Position numbers and translations under genes: made by a program. DNA of 64,000 bases from Acanthamoeba castellanii str. Neff (lineage: Eukaryota > Discosea > Longamoebia > Acanthamoebidae): the NCBI RefSeq assembly GCF_000313135.1, contig NW_004457638.1:120864-184863 (forward strand). Direction: 5' to 3'. The notes under the pieces were generated by a model. The model did no database searches. It had not been told where the DNA came from and saw only the letters and a list, made by a program, of their open reading frames with translations. This document shows, in pieces, positions 21,323-33,145 of this stretch; within the stretch, counting starts at the first letter, position 1; every line of letters begins with the position of its first letter.

Positions 21323-23235
21323 ATGAGCGGAGGTGAGCCACCCTGATCAATCTTGTCTTCTCACCCAACCCACGATTTTCTACTCGATTTTTTGTGGAGC
21401 TCAATCATTCATGTGATCGGTCCGAATTGACCATTCTCTTTCTCGATCTGGTATGCAGTTCGTTTCCTGTCGCTTGTGCGGCCCTTCATGGGCGTCCTCC
21501 CCGAGGTCGCTCAGGCTGAGAAGAAGGTGCGCCTACTTGCCCCTTCCCCCAGTGAATCCTCACTCGAGTTAGGGAAGAGGGCCTAATCACTCTTGACCGT
21601 CACCAGATCCCCTTCAGGGAGAAAGTGTTGTGGACGGCCGTGACGCTGTTCATCTTCTTGGTCTGCTGCCAGATTCCCCTCTACGGCATCGTCTCCTCCG
21701 ACAGCGCCGATCCCTTCTACTGGATGCGTGTCATTCTCGCGTCGAATCGCGGTACCCTCATGGAGCTCGGTATCTCTCCCATCGTGACCTCGGGTCTCGT
21801 CATGCAGCTTCTCGCTGGCAGCCACATCATCGAAGTCGACCAGGGCCTCAAGGAGGACCGCGCCCTCTTCAACGGTGCCCAGAAGCGTACGTGCCCCCTC
21901 TCGCCGTCGTTTGCTTGTGAGGATATCGAGGGGTTTAGTCCAAATGGCTTCCCATTTTTATTTCATTCCTTTTTTTTTGGCCCTGCCAATTCGGGTGATC
22001 TGATCGCGAATGTGCGGCTTTGTGTTGTAGTGTTCGGTATGATCATCACTGTCGGCCAGTCGATCGCCTACGTGTGGTCGGGCATGTACGGTGATCTCGC
22101 CTCGCTCGGAGCCGCCAACGCGCTGATGATCATCATCCAGCTGTTCATCTCGGGTATTATCGTGATCCTGCTCGATGAGCTGCTCCAGAAGGGTTACGGT
22201 CTCGGCTCGGGCATTTCGCTGTTCATCGCGACCAACATCTGCGAGAACATCGTGTGGAAGGCCCTCAGCCCGACCACGATCAATACCGGCCGCGGCACCG
22301 AGTTCGAGGGCGCCCTCATTGCGCTGGTGCACCTGCTGATCACGAGGACCGACAAGGTCAGGGCGCTCAAGGAGGCCTTCTACAGGCAGAACCTGCCCAA
22401 CGTGACCAACCTGCTGGCCACGGTGCTCGTCTTCATGGTGGTCATCTACTTCCAGGGCTTCAGGGTCGACCTGCCCGTCAAGTACCAGAGGCAGAGGAGC
22501 GGCCCCGGCACCTACCCCATCAAGCTCTTCTACACCTCCAACATCCCCATCATCCTCCAGACCGCCCTCGTCTCCAACCTCTACTTCATGTCCCAGCTGC
22601 TCTACAGGCGCTACCCCGGCAACGTCTTCGTCAACCTCCTCGGCCAGTGGCACGAGTCCGAGGGCGCTCAGCACATGCAGTCCGTGCCCGTCGGCGGCCT
22701 CGCCTACTACGTCTCGCCGCCCAGCTCGGTGGCCGAGATCTTCCACGACCCCTTCCACGCCGTCTTCTACCTCACCTTCGTCCTCACCGCCTGCGCCCTC
22801 TTCTCCAAGACTTGGATCGACGTCTCCGGCTCGTCGGCCAAGGACGTCGCCAAGCAGCTCCGCGACCAGCAGATGATCATGAAGGGCCACCGCGACTCCT
22901 CCCTCGTCAAGGAGCTCAACCGCTACATCCCCACCGCCGCCGCCTTCGGTGGCCTCTGCATCGGAGCCCTCTCCGTCCTCGCCGACTTCATGGGTACGCC
23001 CTCGCGCTCATCATCGTCAGCATTCCTCCGCACACGACGTTGGCGTTGGATGACTTGCTCAATCGATCGCTCGAGTGACTGACGTTGGTGGTGGTGGTGG
23101 TGATGGTGTTGTTCGTGTGGCACACCAGGCGCGATCGGTTCGGGCACCGGTATCCTTCTGGCCGTGACCATCATCTACCAGTACTTTGAGATCTTCGTCA
23201 AGGAGCAGCAGGAGTTTGGTGACCTCTTCTGGTAA
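21323..23235 (+). CDS. SEC61A: Protein transport protein SEC61 alpha subunit
   Basis: Five exons, about 475 residues, the normal length. It is the pore subunit of the ER translocon. Exon 1 is only MSGG's first ten bases; exon 2 gives [19 protein letters not shown]. Then follow [55 protein letters not shown] (TM2 region), the cytosolic loops and ten transmembrane helices, with [20 protein letters not shown] and [19 protein letters not shown] strongly conserved, ending EFGDLFW. Frame and splice joins are consistent throughout (phase-checked at all four introns). Divergent from CTU2. Confidence 0.96.
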
Positions 23236-23474
23236 ACACGGGACGAAGGACGCGAACCAAATAACATTACATTACTACCATCAACACTATTCCACTCCCA
23301 CCCACCAACCCTGAAAACAAACAACACGGCAGTCGTTTGTGCAAACGCGCTCGACCCGGCGTTCGGATAGGGAGCTCCGTAACTCCGAAATGATGGATTT
23401 GAATATTTTCTTTATGAAAAGAAAGGAGAAAAGGAATCCACCAACGAAAAGTGCAAACATAGCATTGGCCGAAG

Positions 23475-26400
23475 ATGAGGGCAAACGCGCATCTCCCTCG
23501 CATGGACCTGCGCCTCAGCCTTACCCTGGCGGCCTTGCTCTTCCTTTTCCTCGCCTTGGCCCAGCCCTGTGTAGCCGACCGAGGTGCGCCTTGAAATTCT
23601 CATCAATTGATTGGCGCATCGCGTCACGTAAGACTTACACGTGCCTGTATCGTGTGGACAGAACTGTTCAAGTTCGACTTCTCCAACACGACCCTTCTCA
23701 CGACAGTGAACGGCGCGCGCATCCAGGGTAGCAACCTCCAGATCACCACCCACGACCCCGATGGCAGCGGCTTCTTCACTGCCGCCGCCTGGTACCCTCT
23801 TCTTCCCCCCTCCTCCTCCTTTCCTCTCGTGGTGTGCCTTGGGCTCAGGCCGTAGCGCATTACACGACACACGGCACACGATACGACCCGCAGGTATTCC
23901 GAGCCGGTGCGAGGCGAGAGCTTCCGCACGAGCTTCGCGATGCGGTTCACCAACTACACGTTCCAACACAACGGCAACCAGGGCGGCATGGCGTTCGTGG
24001 TGCGTGTCGCCGACGGCAAGGTGGGCGTCGTGGGTCCCGGCTCCGGCGGCATCGGCTACGGCGACGCTGGCCAGGCCGGCGTCACCGGCCTCAGCCGCTC
24101 CCTCGCCGTCGAGTTCGACACCTTCAAGGTGCGTGCGTGCACTGCGTGCGTGCGACCCACATCCACCTCATCGATGTGCTGACGTCAGCACGTGATGGTT
24201 GCATATCAACGCAAAATCGCGAAAACGTATGCTATAACAGGACGAGAGCCTGGGCGACCCGACGCGCAACCACTACCAGGTGCACACGCGCGGGAATGAG
24301 ACCAACTCGGCCTACCAGTCGGCGGCGGTGGGCGCCTACAAGAACGAACCGTTCTTCAACGACAACCAGCAGCACAACGTCATCATCGAGTACTCCCAGG
24401 GCGTACGCGCACCCCCCCTCTACCCGTACAACGCGTAGCGCGTGCGTGCTTGGCATTCCAGAATACTGAGGCGCGCGCTGGCGGCGGCCGTGGGGAATTT
24501 ATAATATGTGGGGCGGGTGCGTGTTCGAGAGCAGAAGCTGACCATTACGGTGGACGGAGCGTTGGAGCCGATGAACATGCCTATGGACCTGGACGAGCTC
24601 TTCGGCCCCATCAGCGGCGGCGTGATGGTGGGCTTCACGGGCTCCACCCAGGGCGTGGGCGAGACCCAGGAAATCCTCTCGTGGGACTACGTCTACCGTA
24701 CCGCCGCCCACCCCCTTCTTCGACCCACCTTGATCCTCACCTCGATGGTCCTCGTGTGTCGTGTGTCGTGTGTCGTGTGTCGTGTCGCGTGGGCGGAGGC
24801 AGTGGGGAACACGGAAGCGGGCAAGAGCGAGGCCTACGGCCCGGGCAAGGAGAAGTCGGTGGCGGGCCAGGAGGGCGAGTTCACCATCCAGGCCGTCGAC
24901 CAGTTCGGGTACAACATCACCGTGGGCGGCGAGAACTTTACCGTCACCATCGATCCCACCACCCCCGACCCACTCGCCGCCCCCGGTACCGCCCTCCCCT
25001 CCCGCCATTCCAATCACCACCACGTGCCGGGGAGGGGGCAAAGAGCGAAAGCGACGACTCATCGGGCGACTGTGTGCTGTGTCGTGTCGTTGGTCGTTGG
25101 TCGTGTATCGTGTCGCGTGATTGCAGTGGAGGTGATGCTGAAGGACAACGGGGATGGCACCTACTCGGTGTCGTACCGCGGCACGACGGCCACGGCCTAC
25201 ACCGTGCACGCCCGCTTCCAGGGCAGCGACATCAAGGAGAGCCCGTGGACCATGACCATCGACCCGGCCGACATCGACCCCGCCCAGTGCACCGGCTCCG
25301 GCTCCTTCACCGGAGGAATTGCCGGTACACCTCCCCCTCTTCTGCTTCTGCTTTTATTTATTATTCTGTTGTTGACATCTTTCTCACCACCGCCGCCACC
25401 ATCACCACCGCCATCACCGTCATCGTCATCGCCATGATCCGGCGTGGCGGCGATGCGACGACAATGATAATGACGACGGCGAGTACAGGTGAGCAGCTGA
25501 CGCTCGAGGTGCAGGCCAAGGACACCTTCGGCAATAAGGTGGGCAAGCAGTTCACGGAGGCCACCTTCAGGGCGCAATTCTCCAACGGCCTCGAGGCCGA
25601 CTTCGCCGCCGAGGGAGACGAGGGTCTCTACAAGGCCACCTACGCCATCGACCAGCAGGGGCTCTACTCCATCGAGGTCCTCTTCGTCGCCAACGCCACC
25701 ACCACCATTCCCATCCAGGGCACGCCCCTCCCCATCATTCCCCGCTGCATTGGAAGGCGACGGCTGACAGCCCTGCAATGCCTGCGTTGCGTGCGTTGTG
25801 CGTTGTGTGGTGCGTCGTGGTGGGTGGTGGCTGGTGGTGTAGGATCGCCGTGGGCCAATTGCACGATCGTGCCGGCCGACCCGGAGGCGGCCGAGTGCTA
25901 CGCGCAGGGCGAGGGACTGCAGTTCGCCATCGCAGGCGCCAGCGGCAACTTCTCGATCGTGCCGCGCGACCGGTTCAACAACACCCTCCACGCCGGACTC
26001 CCACCCTCGTTCGCCTTCAAGGGCGCCGTCACGGGCGGGTCCGCCGACCTGCCCGTCACGATCCAGGCCGTAGCGGGCGAGAACGGCACCGTCACCTACG
26101 CCGGCTCCTACACCGTCACCACGGCGGGCGCCTACAGCCTCGAACTCTTCCTCGGCGAAGCCCACATCGCCGGCTCGCCCTTCCCCCTCTCCGTCATCCC
26201 CAGTACGCACGCCCCCCTCGCCACCCGCTGCCATTCGACGGTTCTCCCGCATTTAGTGCGTGTGCGTGTGCGTGTGCGGTGGTTGGTGGTTTAACGTGTG
26301 CGGTGAGCAGGCAATTCCACGTGGGGTCCGGAGTGCGTGGCCTACGGGCCGGGCCTGAGCGGCGGCGGCGTGGGCCAGACGCGGTCGTTCGTGATCCAGG

Positions 26401-27488
26401 CGAGGGACCCCTTCGGCAACAACATGACCGAGTCCAACGGTACCGCAGCCCAAGCGACCACCAGCCACCAGCAGCAGCTACCAGCTACCACCACCGCGTT
26501 GGTGCCTGTGCTCACTTTTCTCTCCACGTGTCCAGCCACGTTCACGGTGGTGTTCACCAGGCAGCAGCAGCAGCAGCAGAAGCAGCGCACTGGCGGCAAG
26601 GAGGAGGAGGAGGCGGCGGCGGTGGAGTACAACATCACGCGCGATGCCGCAGACAAGGGCAAGTTCCTGGTCTCCTACCGCACCGTCGTCGCCGGCCAGT
26701 ACTCCATCGGCGTGTCCCTCGATGACAAGTACGTGCTCCCTCCCCGCCCCCGCCCCCGCCCCCGCCCCCCCTACCACGCCCCGTGCCCGCCAACACTCGC
26801 GTGTGCGGCATGCAGGGAGATCAAGGGCAGTCCCTTTGCGGCGACTGTGCTGCCGGGCGCGCTCTTCGCCCAGGACTGCGTGGCGCGGGGCTCGGGCCTG
26901 ACTCGGCACGAGAAGAACGTCAACATGAAGTTCACCATCTTCACCGTGGACGAGTTCGGCAACTCGCTCGGCAAGGGCGGCGCCCTCTTCCTCGTCGACA
27001 TCAGCGACCGCTTCACCGGTACCCCTCACCGCCACGCCACCATTGCAGCCAAGCCAAGCCAACCCAAGCCAACCACTCAAATCTGTTCTCTTCTTCCGGC
27101 GCATAGCGTACACCGGGACGGGCAAGGTGGAGGACAACGGCGACGGCACCTACGGGGTGACCTACAGCGTGCCCAAGGCCGGGCACTACCGCCTGCGCGT
27201 CACCACCGCGGGCACCAACATCCGGGGCAGCCCCTGGTTCTTCTCCATCGACGGCGGTACGCCGCTTTCACGCCCCAATCCCCCCATCCTCTCTGCCAAG
27301 AAATTGATGATCTGATGATTTGCGCGCGCGGGTGATTCTAAATTTCCGCAGAGTCCATGCCCGAGACGGAGAAGAACCTGATCATCGCCGGCTCGGTGAT
27401 CGGAGCGGTGCTGGTCCTGGCCTTCGTGGTGGGCCTGGTCGTCCTCTACGTGCGCAAGCGAAGGAGCCAGTACACCGTCCTCGCCTAA
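23475..27488 (+). CDS. L-type lectin / filamin-repeat single-pass membrane receptor
   Basis: About 15 exons. Order of parts: a signal peptide (LSLTLAALLFLFLALAQPC; ATG 23475, or 23502 in the same frame); a legume/L-type lectin domain (LFKFDFSNTTLL, GGMAFVVRVADGKVG, SLAVEFDTFKDESLGDP, HNVIIEYSQG, LSWDYV); five filamin/ABP280-type Ig repeats, each with DQFGN/DEFGN near its start and DNGDGTY.V.Y and G.....I.GSP near its end; a transmembrane helix (IIAGSVIGAVLVLAFVVGLVV); and a short tail RKRRSQYTVLA. Several N-x-S/T sites are present. YTVL fits a YxxPhi adaptor-sorting signal. The likely role is a surface or endosomal carbohydrate-binding adhesion or phagocytic receptor; the architecture is inferred from the joined exons. 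Repeat 4 carries a poly-Gln/Glu insert. Confidence 0.83.
24176..24191. promoter_or_regulatory. Second perfect MARE/CRE-type palindrome, intronic
   Basis: GTGCTGACGTCAGCAC, a 16-bp perfect palindrome, lies in an intron of the lectin receptor. Its core 14 bases are identical to the palindrome at 4852-4865. Confidence 0.35.
25079..25120. repeat. Intronic satellite in lectin-receptor gene
   Basis: Contains GTCGTGTCGTTGGTCGTTGG and TCGTG units; related array at 24757-24788. Confidence 0.75.
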
Positions 27489-27682
27489 CCCAACCCAACC
27501 ACCCCACAACCCCGACCTCTCGTCCTCGTCTCCCGCTGTTATTTATTTCATTCCCATTTTTCACCAGCAAGAAGAGAACACGAAGAAAGAAGAAGGAGTG
27601 GTGGTTGGACGTCAACCAACCACGGGGCACGGATGATATTTTGGTGTTTTTTATTATTTGTTTGTACGGTGGGGAGGGTGCT

Positions 27683-28975
27683 CTACTCGGACAAGTCGTC
27701 GTCATCTTCGTCGTCGTCGTCGTCGGGGCCATCCACCTGGCCGGTGGACGAGGAGCCCTCGGCGGCAAGCATCTCGAAGGCCCCCTCTCCTGTGGCGAAG
27801 TCGCTCGTCCTCTTCCACACGCACTTGAGCGCCATGCTGAACTGGGACATCTTGATCTCCAGCAGTTTCTGTTGGTTAGTTGTTGGCACAAAAAAGTCAG
27901 CTCCACCCGGTACGACGAGACAAGAAAAGAAGGCCACGTGGATGTGTGTGGTCGGGCGCGCGCGCGTACGAGGATCTTGGCCTGCTCGGGGGTGAGGGTG
28001 GCGCCCTCCTTGCAGACGGTGAAGTGGCGGTCGAGCTCGATCACGCCCTTGTTGAGGCGGGTGGGCATGCCCAGCTTGCGCAGGTGGGGCTCCATCGAGT
28101 GCGCAAAGTTGGGGAGCGGTCCGGCCGGCAGCTCCACCGTCTGCGTCGACACGAAGCCTGCTCGCGCGTAGTCGCTCTCCGCGTAGTCCTTGAAGAACCT
28201 GTGTTGGTGTTCGCATCGACCACACTCGTGTCAGCCTATCAAGATTGCGCAATCTTCTTCTTCTTGCTTCTTCTTCATCTGGAAGAGGGCAGGGCAGGGC
28301 AGGGCAGCGCAGGACACGTACGTGGCGACCTCGTCCGCGGGGCTGTTGGTCAAGAACAGACCCGAGTTGCCCACCAGTTGCTGCACCACCGCGGATGAAG
28401 AAAGAGGGGAAACCAGTGTTCGTGAGTTTCGCAGCCACATGGCATGCAACGCAACACAACACAACACAACACGGAGGTGGACGTGGAGGGACATAGGCGG
28501 ACATACGCGGCTGAGCTTGTGCAGGTCGTGCGCGGCCTCGTCCTGGCCGGAGCGGCCGAGGGCGATTTGCATGACCTTGTTCTTGCCCAGGTAGAAGCGC
28601 GAGCCGCTCCACCGAGCACGCACGCTCTTGAACTGGGTGCTGCGCATGTTCTCGAACGTGAACACGTACACCGACGCATACTCCTCGAGACCCTTCCGCA
28701 GGTTGTCCACCAGTTCCTCCTTCCGTCGGCCCACCTTCTTTTCGGTCTTGGTCAGGGCGACTGGGATGGTGGTACAGGAGATGATAATGATGGAAAAAAG
28801 AAACGTCAGCTTCTTGGACCACCACGGGGAGGAGTATTGAGTAAAACAAACAATTATAGGAAGGGCAGAGTAAAATCATCCCAAGATGAATGAAGATTAA
28901 ATCTCCAAAATTACAAGCAATATTGGGCGTAGGCGTGGAGGCAGTACCCATCTTGTTTCTGCGAGACTTGGGCAT
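27683..28975 (-). CDS. MRT4: Ribosome assembly factor MRT4 (mRNA turnover protein 4)
   Basis: About five exons, roughly 240 residues. MRT4 is the nucleolar paralogue of ribosomal stalk protein P0 that holds its place on pre-60S particles. A short first exon MPKSRRNKM is spliced to VALTKTEKKVGRRKEELVDN, then YVFTFENMRSTQFKSVRARW, FYLGKNKVMQIALG, QLVGNSGLFLTNSPADEV, FVSTQTVELPAGPLPNFAHS, MPTRLNKGVIELDRHFTVC and LTPEQAKILKLLEIKMSQF. It ends in an acidic Asp-rich tail and lacks the P1/P2-binding end of P0. Convergent with the lectin receptor, 194 bp apart. Confidence 0.94.
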   Translation of the reverse strand: MPKSRRNKMGTASTPTPNIACNFGDLIFIHLGMILLCPSYNCLFYSILLPVVVQEADVSFFHHYHLLYHHPSRPDQDRKEGGPTEGGTGGQPAEGSRGVCVGVRVHVREHAQHPVQERACSVERLALLPGQEQGHANRPRPLRPGRGRARPAQAQPRMSAYVPPRPPPCCVVLCCVACHVAAKLTNTGFPSFFIRGGAATGGQLGSVLDQQPRGRGRHVRVLRCPALPCPLPDEEEARRRRLRNLDRLTRVWSMRTPTQVLQGLRGERLRASRLRVDADGGAAGRTAPQLCALDGAPPAQAGHAHPPQQGRDRARPPLHRLQGGRHPHPRAGQDPRTRARPTTHIHVAFFSCLVVPGGADFFVPTTNQQKLLEIKMSQFSMALKCVWKRTSDFATGEGAFEMLAAEGSSSTGQVDGPDDDDDEDDDDLSE

Positions 28976-29488
28976 GGTTGAATGGGGGAGAGGAGAAAGC
29001 GGTACGGTGAGGTGCAGCGGGGGGCGGGGCAGGGCCTTCTAAACGGAAACGGGGGCGAAGAAGCAATCTGCACGCCGGGGTTTGCAAGGAAGAAACGCAG
29101 AACCACCCGGCAGATACGTAAGGAATGCCAAGCACGCCCACATACCGCACGTCAGCAACGGCTAGTCGTCGAAACGGGCGGGAACGAGGGCAGACACCAC
29201 ACGAGGAGTACCCGTGAGGTCTCTGCCAGCGTTCGCGATGAGCCCGCGCGGTGGTCCATCGCACACGACGCGCTTCCGCCTGGCTGGCCCCGCCCTCTGC
29301 CACTCATCACCATGCCCCCCCCCCAACCGGGTGGCAGCCACACCCAGGGCTGTAGCTCGGGCCAGGGTCCTTTAGAACGTCATCTCCTCGCCACCACTAC
29401 GCGCTTTACCTCTCCACCACCGCTACCTTTACTACTACAACTCCTCTTTTGAGACTCTTGCAGGCGACTGTTGGACGTTTCACATTCG
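28976..29488. other. Divergent intergenic region
   Basis: About 510 bp between MRT4 (-) and a membrane protein gene (+). No gene is seen; presumed bidirectional promoter and leaders. Confidence 0.45.
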
Positions 29489-31233
29489 ATGGGCGGACCT
29501 GCATTCGGTCTGCTGTGCGTGCTCCTGCTTGTGGCCGTCGTCGTCGTGCCCCTCTTCACTGCCGACTTGGCCAAGGCTGCGCTCGCTGCGTACCGCCAGC
29601 AGCAGCATCAACAACACCGTGGCTACGGGACACCCGGTGCGTTTGAAGCGCGTCGGGTGACGATCAAGGAACTCTCGCTACGCTCAAACACGCCCGGATT
29701 CGACGACCCTGGCAATGGCGATGGTGACAACATGGCCGCTGGCGGATGCGTGTTCGTGGTCGACCTCCTCCAGAGCTCCGGGATCGGGTGGGCTATCGCC
29801 CTCCACTCGGCCGACGCCGCAGCACCACCACAAGAGGGCCACCACCACTCCAACTCCTGCTACTACTACACGAGTCAGCGCGACACGGGAACCACGATGG
29901 GCGCGCTCATGGACGCGGCGATGCAGGCGCTCTCGATGGGCACGCGAGGAGGGGACCAACGCTGGGCGGCGCCTCCTCCTCCCGGCTGGCGCACCGAGAC
30001 CTCGGCCGCGCACGGCTGGACCCGCCTGAGCAGCGGCGGCGGCACGGAGCTGGCAGGAGGTCACGTGGAGCTGCTGCTGACCGACCACGCCCCGCATCGG
30101 CCCATTCGGTGCGCACCCGCCACCACGACCAGCCACCACGACCTGCCACACGTTGCACTTCCGTTTATGGGATCGGTGTCTGTCTGACGGTGCGGTGGTG
30201 GTCATGTTGGCGCGGTGGCCGCCCTACAGGGTGAGGCTGCAGGACGGGACTCACGTGCGGGAGCTCTTCTTCATCCCCGACCTGGTGGGAGAGCTCTCCG
30301 CCCGCCACCAAGAACTGCTGGCGGCGGCCATGGCGGGTGCCGGCCGGCGGGCCGATGCTGACGAGACGTTCCAAGGATCCACAGACCTCTGCGAATGGGC
30401 GCATCGTATGGTGCACCTGGACGACGACAACGACGCCAACGACGGCAACGAGGAAGAGGAGGAGGGGCCGACGATCGATCCGGACGCTTGCGAGCAGAGG
30501 GCGGTACCGCGGAGCAAGCGGCAGACGGAGGTGATCGTGATCAACCGGCGCAAGAAGCACCACGGCGGGCACGGGGCCGCCGTGGCCATCGGTCTGGGCG
30601 TGGGCCTGGGCGTCGGTTCGTTGCCGCCCCCACACCGCACAGCGTCGATACCGGCCATGGCAAAGACCTCACGCGTTGGGGGGGGGGCGTGGTGGTGGTT
30701 TGTTGTTGTTGGTGTTGCAGGCATCCCCGTGGTGGTGCTCCTGGCGCTCATCCCGTGCGTCATAGCCCTCTGGCTCATCCGCAAGCGGCGCAGGTGCGTC
30801 TTTCCCTGATCACTCCACCACCACCACCACGACCACGACCACGACCACGACCACCACCACCACCACCACCACCACCACCACCACCACCATGCCATGATGA
30901 CGATGACATATGCTGCTTGGTGGTGATATTACCTTAACATGCGCGCGCTTCGTGGTTGCTGCATCATCAGGGGCAGCAGGACCATCCGGGTGGCGGACGT
31001 GCCGACGGGCGTGTTCGCGGCGGGCGGCCAGCCCACAGAGAACCCCGCCTACCAGGAGGAGCCCGAATACCAGGTAACCAGCCCTACCCTACCCTACCCA
31101 CCCTCTTCTACCACCACCACCCCCATTCCCCTGGCTGACATGTCCCACCACCATCTTCGCCCGGCCCACCCCCCAGGGATCTGTATCCCCAATCGGATCC
31201 GACCTCCAATCGGCGCTGGGCGAGAACTACTAG
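29489..31233 (+). CDS. Type-I membrane protein with NPxY tail (paralogue 1)
   Basis: About five exons. The N-terminus is a signal peptide or anchor (LLCVLLLVAVVVVPLF). The ectodomain has no recognised domain; it includes CVFVVDLLQSSGIGWAIALH and an acidic Asp/Asn/Glu run. Before the membrane comes VIVINRRKKHHGGHGAAVAI leading into GLGVGLG-GIPVVVLLALIPCVIALWL, then RKRRR. The cytoplasmic tail contains QPTENPAYQEEPEYQ, an NPxY motif plus a second Tyr, and ends QSALGENY before TAG at 31231-31233. The membrane-proximal block matches the next + strand gene. Candidate surface receptor; ligand unknown. Exon joins are inferred from GT/AG and frame. Confidence 0.68.
30820..30897. repeat. Intronic (CAC/CCA)n triplet array
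   Basis: Dense CAC and CGACCA triplets in an intron of the membrane protein gene. Confidence 0.75.
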
Positions 31234-31771
31234 TAGTGGCCTAGCAGGAGGAGCTCGCATGTATGATGGCCTCTCCTCCGCGCTGCTGTTGGCGCAACCA
31301 ACACAAAGGGTTTCCCAAATTTCCTTTTCAAGCGCTGGTCCTTTGTTTTTTTTTTGTTTTTTTTTGTTTTTGTTTGCTGGTAAAGGGCCACAGGCGGGTC
31401 GGCGAGAACTGGCGCACGCGTGGAGCGGTCTGGGGCGGGGCGATCACACGGCGGGTGAAGGTCTACAGTGGCGCCGACAGCGAGTGCCCGTTGGTGGGCT
31501 AGAGCTGTAAGGCCTTGGCTGATGAAGAAGAGCTCCCGCCGCAGGTCCGCCGACACTTCCGCCGCCGGCCGACGAGGTCCGGGGCGTGGCCGTTCTAAGA
31601 GACTATAAATGGCCCGCTCGCTCTCTTCTCGGCCTCTTCGCCTGTACAACACACAGACGCGGAGAGAGAACGCCCTCCATCCTTCTCACCTGCCTCGCAT
31701 CATCCGCCAACCTCAACCACCCGCTACCGCGTACCCACGACCAACGACCAACGACGGCAGTAGTAGTGACA

Positions 31772-33145
31772 ATGACGCCAGCCTTGCCGCACGGGAAGAA
31801 GCTGGTCCGGAGCCTGGTGCTGGCGCTGGTGGCGCTCGTGGTGTGCGCTGCCTTGGGAGCGCATGCGCAGTCCTTCCAGGCCCAGAACGTGCTCGTGAGC
31901 GACCTGGTGGGGACGTCGGGCCGGACCTACCCGGCGAACGTGCAGTACTGGGACGTCGCCGGCCAGGAGGCCATACTCTTCACCGTCCCCTCCTCCTCCT
32001 TCCTCATCTTCGAAGACTTCACCACGGTACGACCGACCCGACCCTCATCGCCTCACCCAGTGCGCGCCCACCCATTACTTACACCTACCTCTCAAACTAT
32101 CGATGATGGTTGTGCAGGGACTGCGCTACGTGGCGTGCGATCAGGGCTGCCGCGTGGAGGCCCTCTCGTCGTCGTTCCCGCGGCTGGACGCCAACACGGC
32201 GTCGACCTCGCGGTTTGCCTTTGGCGACTTCGAGCGCACGTTCGCCCTCCCCAGCGGGGGCCTGCAGACGCTGTCGGCCCGCCCGACCCTCCCGGCCGCG
32301 TGCGCCGCCGCCGCCAAGGGCTCCCTCACCCTCACTACCGACCCGTGCCTCCCCTTCGGCCTTCCTTGCGGCACCTCGTGCCTCTGCCTGGGCTGCACCG
32401 ACGGTGATCCCTGCACCGGTACACCACTCACCCGGCCTCGCCTGGTCGTGCCATTGCATCGTGTGCCTGCCTGCACTGCCTGCACTGCTCATAGTTAACT
32501 GACGGCAACCACTAGTGGATGACACGTGCGGACTGAGTAAGTTTGGGGCGCTGACGTGCACCGGTGTGGAGACCTGCAATCGCACCAGCACCGCCAAGAC
32601 AGTCATCGCCATCAACAGGCGCGGAGGAGGTGGCAGCGGCACCGCCGTCGCGTTGGGCGTGGCCCTCGGTGTCGGTATCGGCGTGCCCGTGGGCGTACTC
32701 CTCCTCTTCCTCTTCCTGGTCCTGCCCCTCATCCTCCTGCCACTCCTTTGGTACTGCCCCACTCCAGCCAACCCCCGTGTTCCCTCCTCCTCCTCCTCCT
32801 CCTCCTCTTGCCACATGTATGTATATACACATAAATGGCTCACTCACGGCCGTGTTGTGGTCGTGCGTGTCGTATCGCGTCGGCAGGAGGAGGCGGGAGC
32901 GCCGTCCGACTGTGGTGCGGACGACGGCGGCGCCGGTGGCAGCTGCAGCGGCGGTTCCGATGGCGGCGGGCTATGCGCCGGCCACGTACATGACGGGTCC
33001 TGCCGGCACGCCGGTGGCCGTCGGCAATCCGCTCTACGCCGAGCCCTGGCGCACCGCCGCCATGCCGCAGGGCGTGACGGGCGCCGCTGGCGCCGCGGGC
33101 ACGCCGGCCGGAGGCATCGCGCGCGACATTCCGGTCTACCCGTAG
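31772..33145 (+). CDS. Type-I membrane protein with NPxY tail (paralogue 2)
   Basis: Four exons. A signal peptide (LVLALVALVVCAALGAHAQ) is followed by an ectodomain with YPANVQYWDVAGQEAILF and a Cys-rich region (CLPFGLPCGTSCLCLGC, DPCTVDDTC) with about ten cysteines before the membrane. The juxtamembrane block VIAINRRGGGGSGTAVALG and the glycine-rich helix that follows match paralogue 1. A basic stop-transfer RRRRERRP comes after the helix. The tail contains PVAVGNPLYAEPW, an NPxY motif, and ends IARDIPVYP. The ectodomains of the two paralogues are not obviously alike. The 5' leader (31736-31764) has CCAACGA repeats like the intron satellite. Confidence 0.72.

Noticed and set aside
21958..22890. 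310-residue antisense frame across SEC61 alpha
   Set aside because: Its composition (D, G, E, V rich) mirrors the SEC61 codons; it has no start context, domain or introns. The sense frame is clearly conserved.
30820..30897. Poly-Trp/Ser frame in CAC triplet array
   Set aside because: A translation of a triplet microsatellite inside an intron; not a protein.
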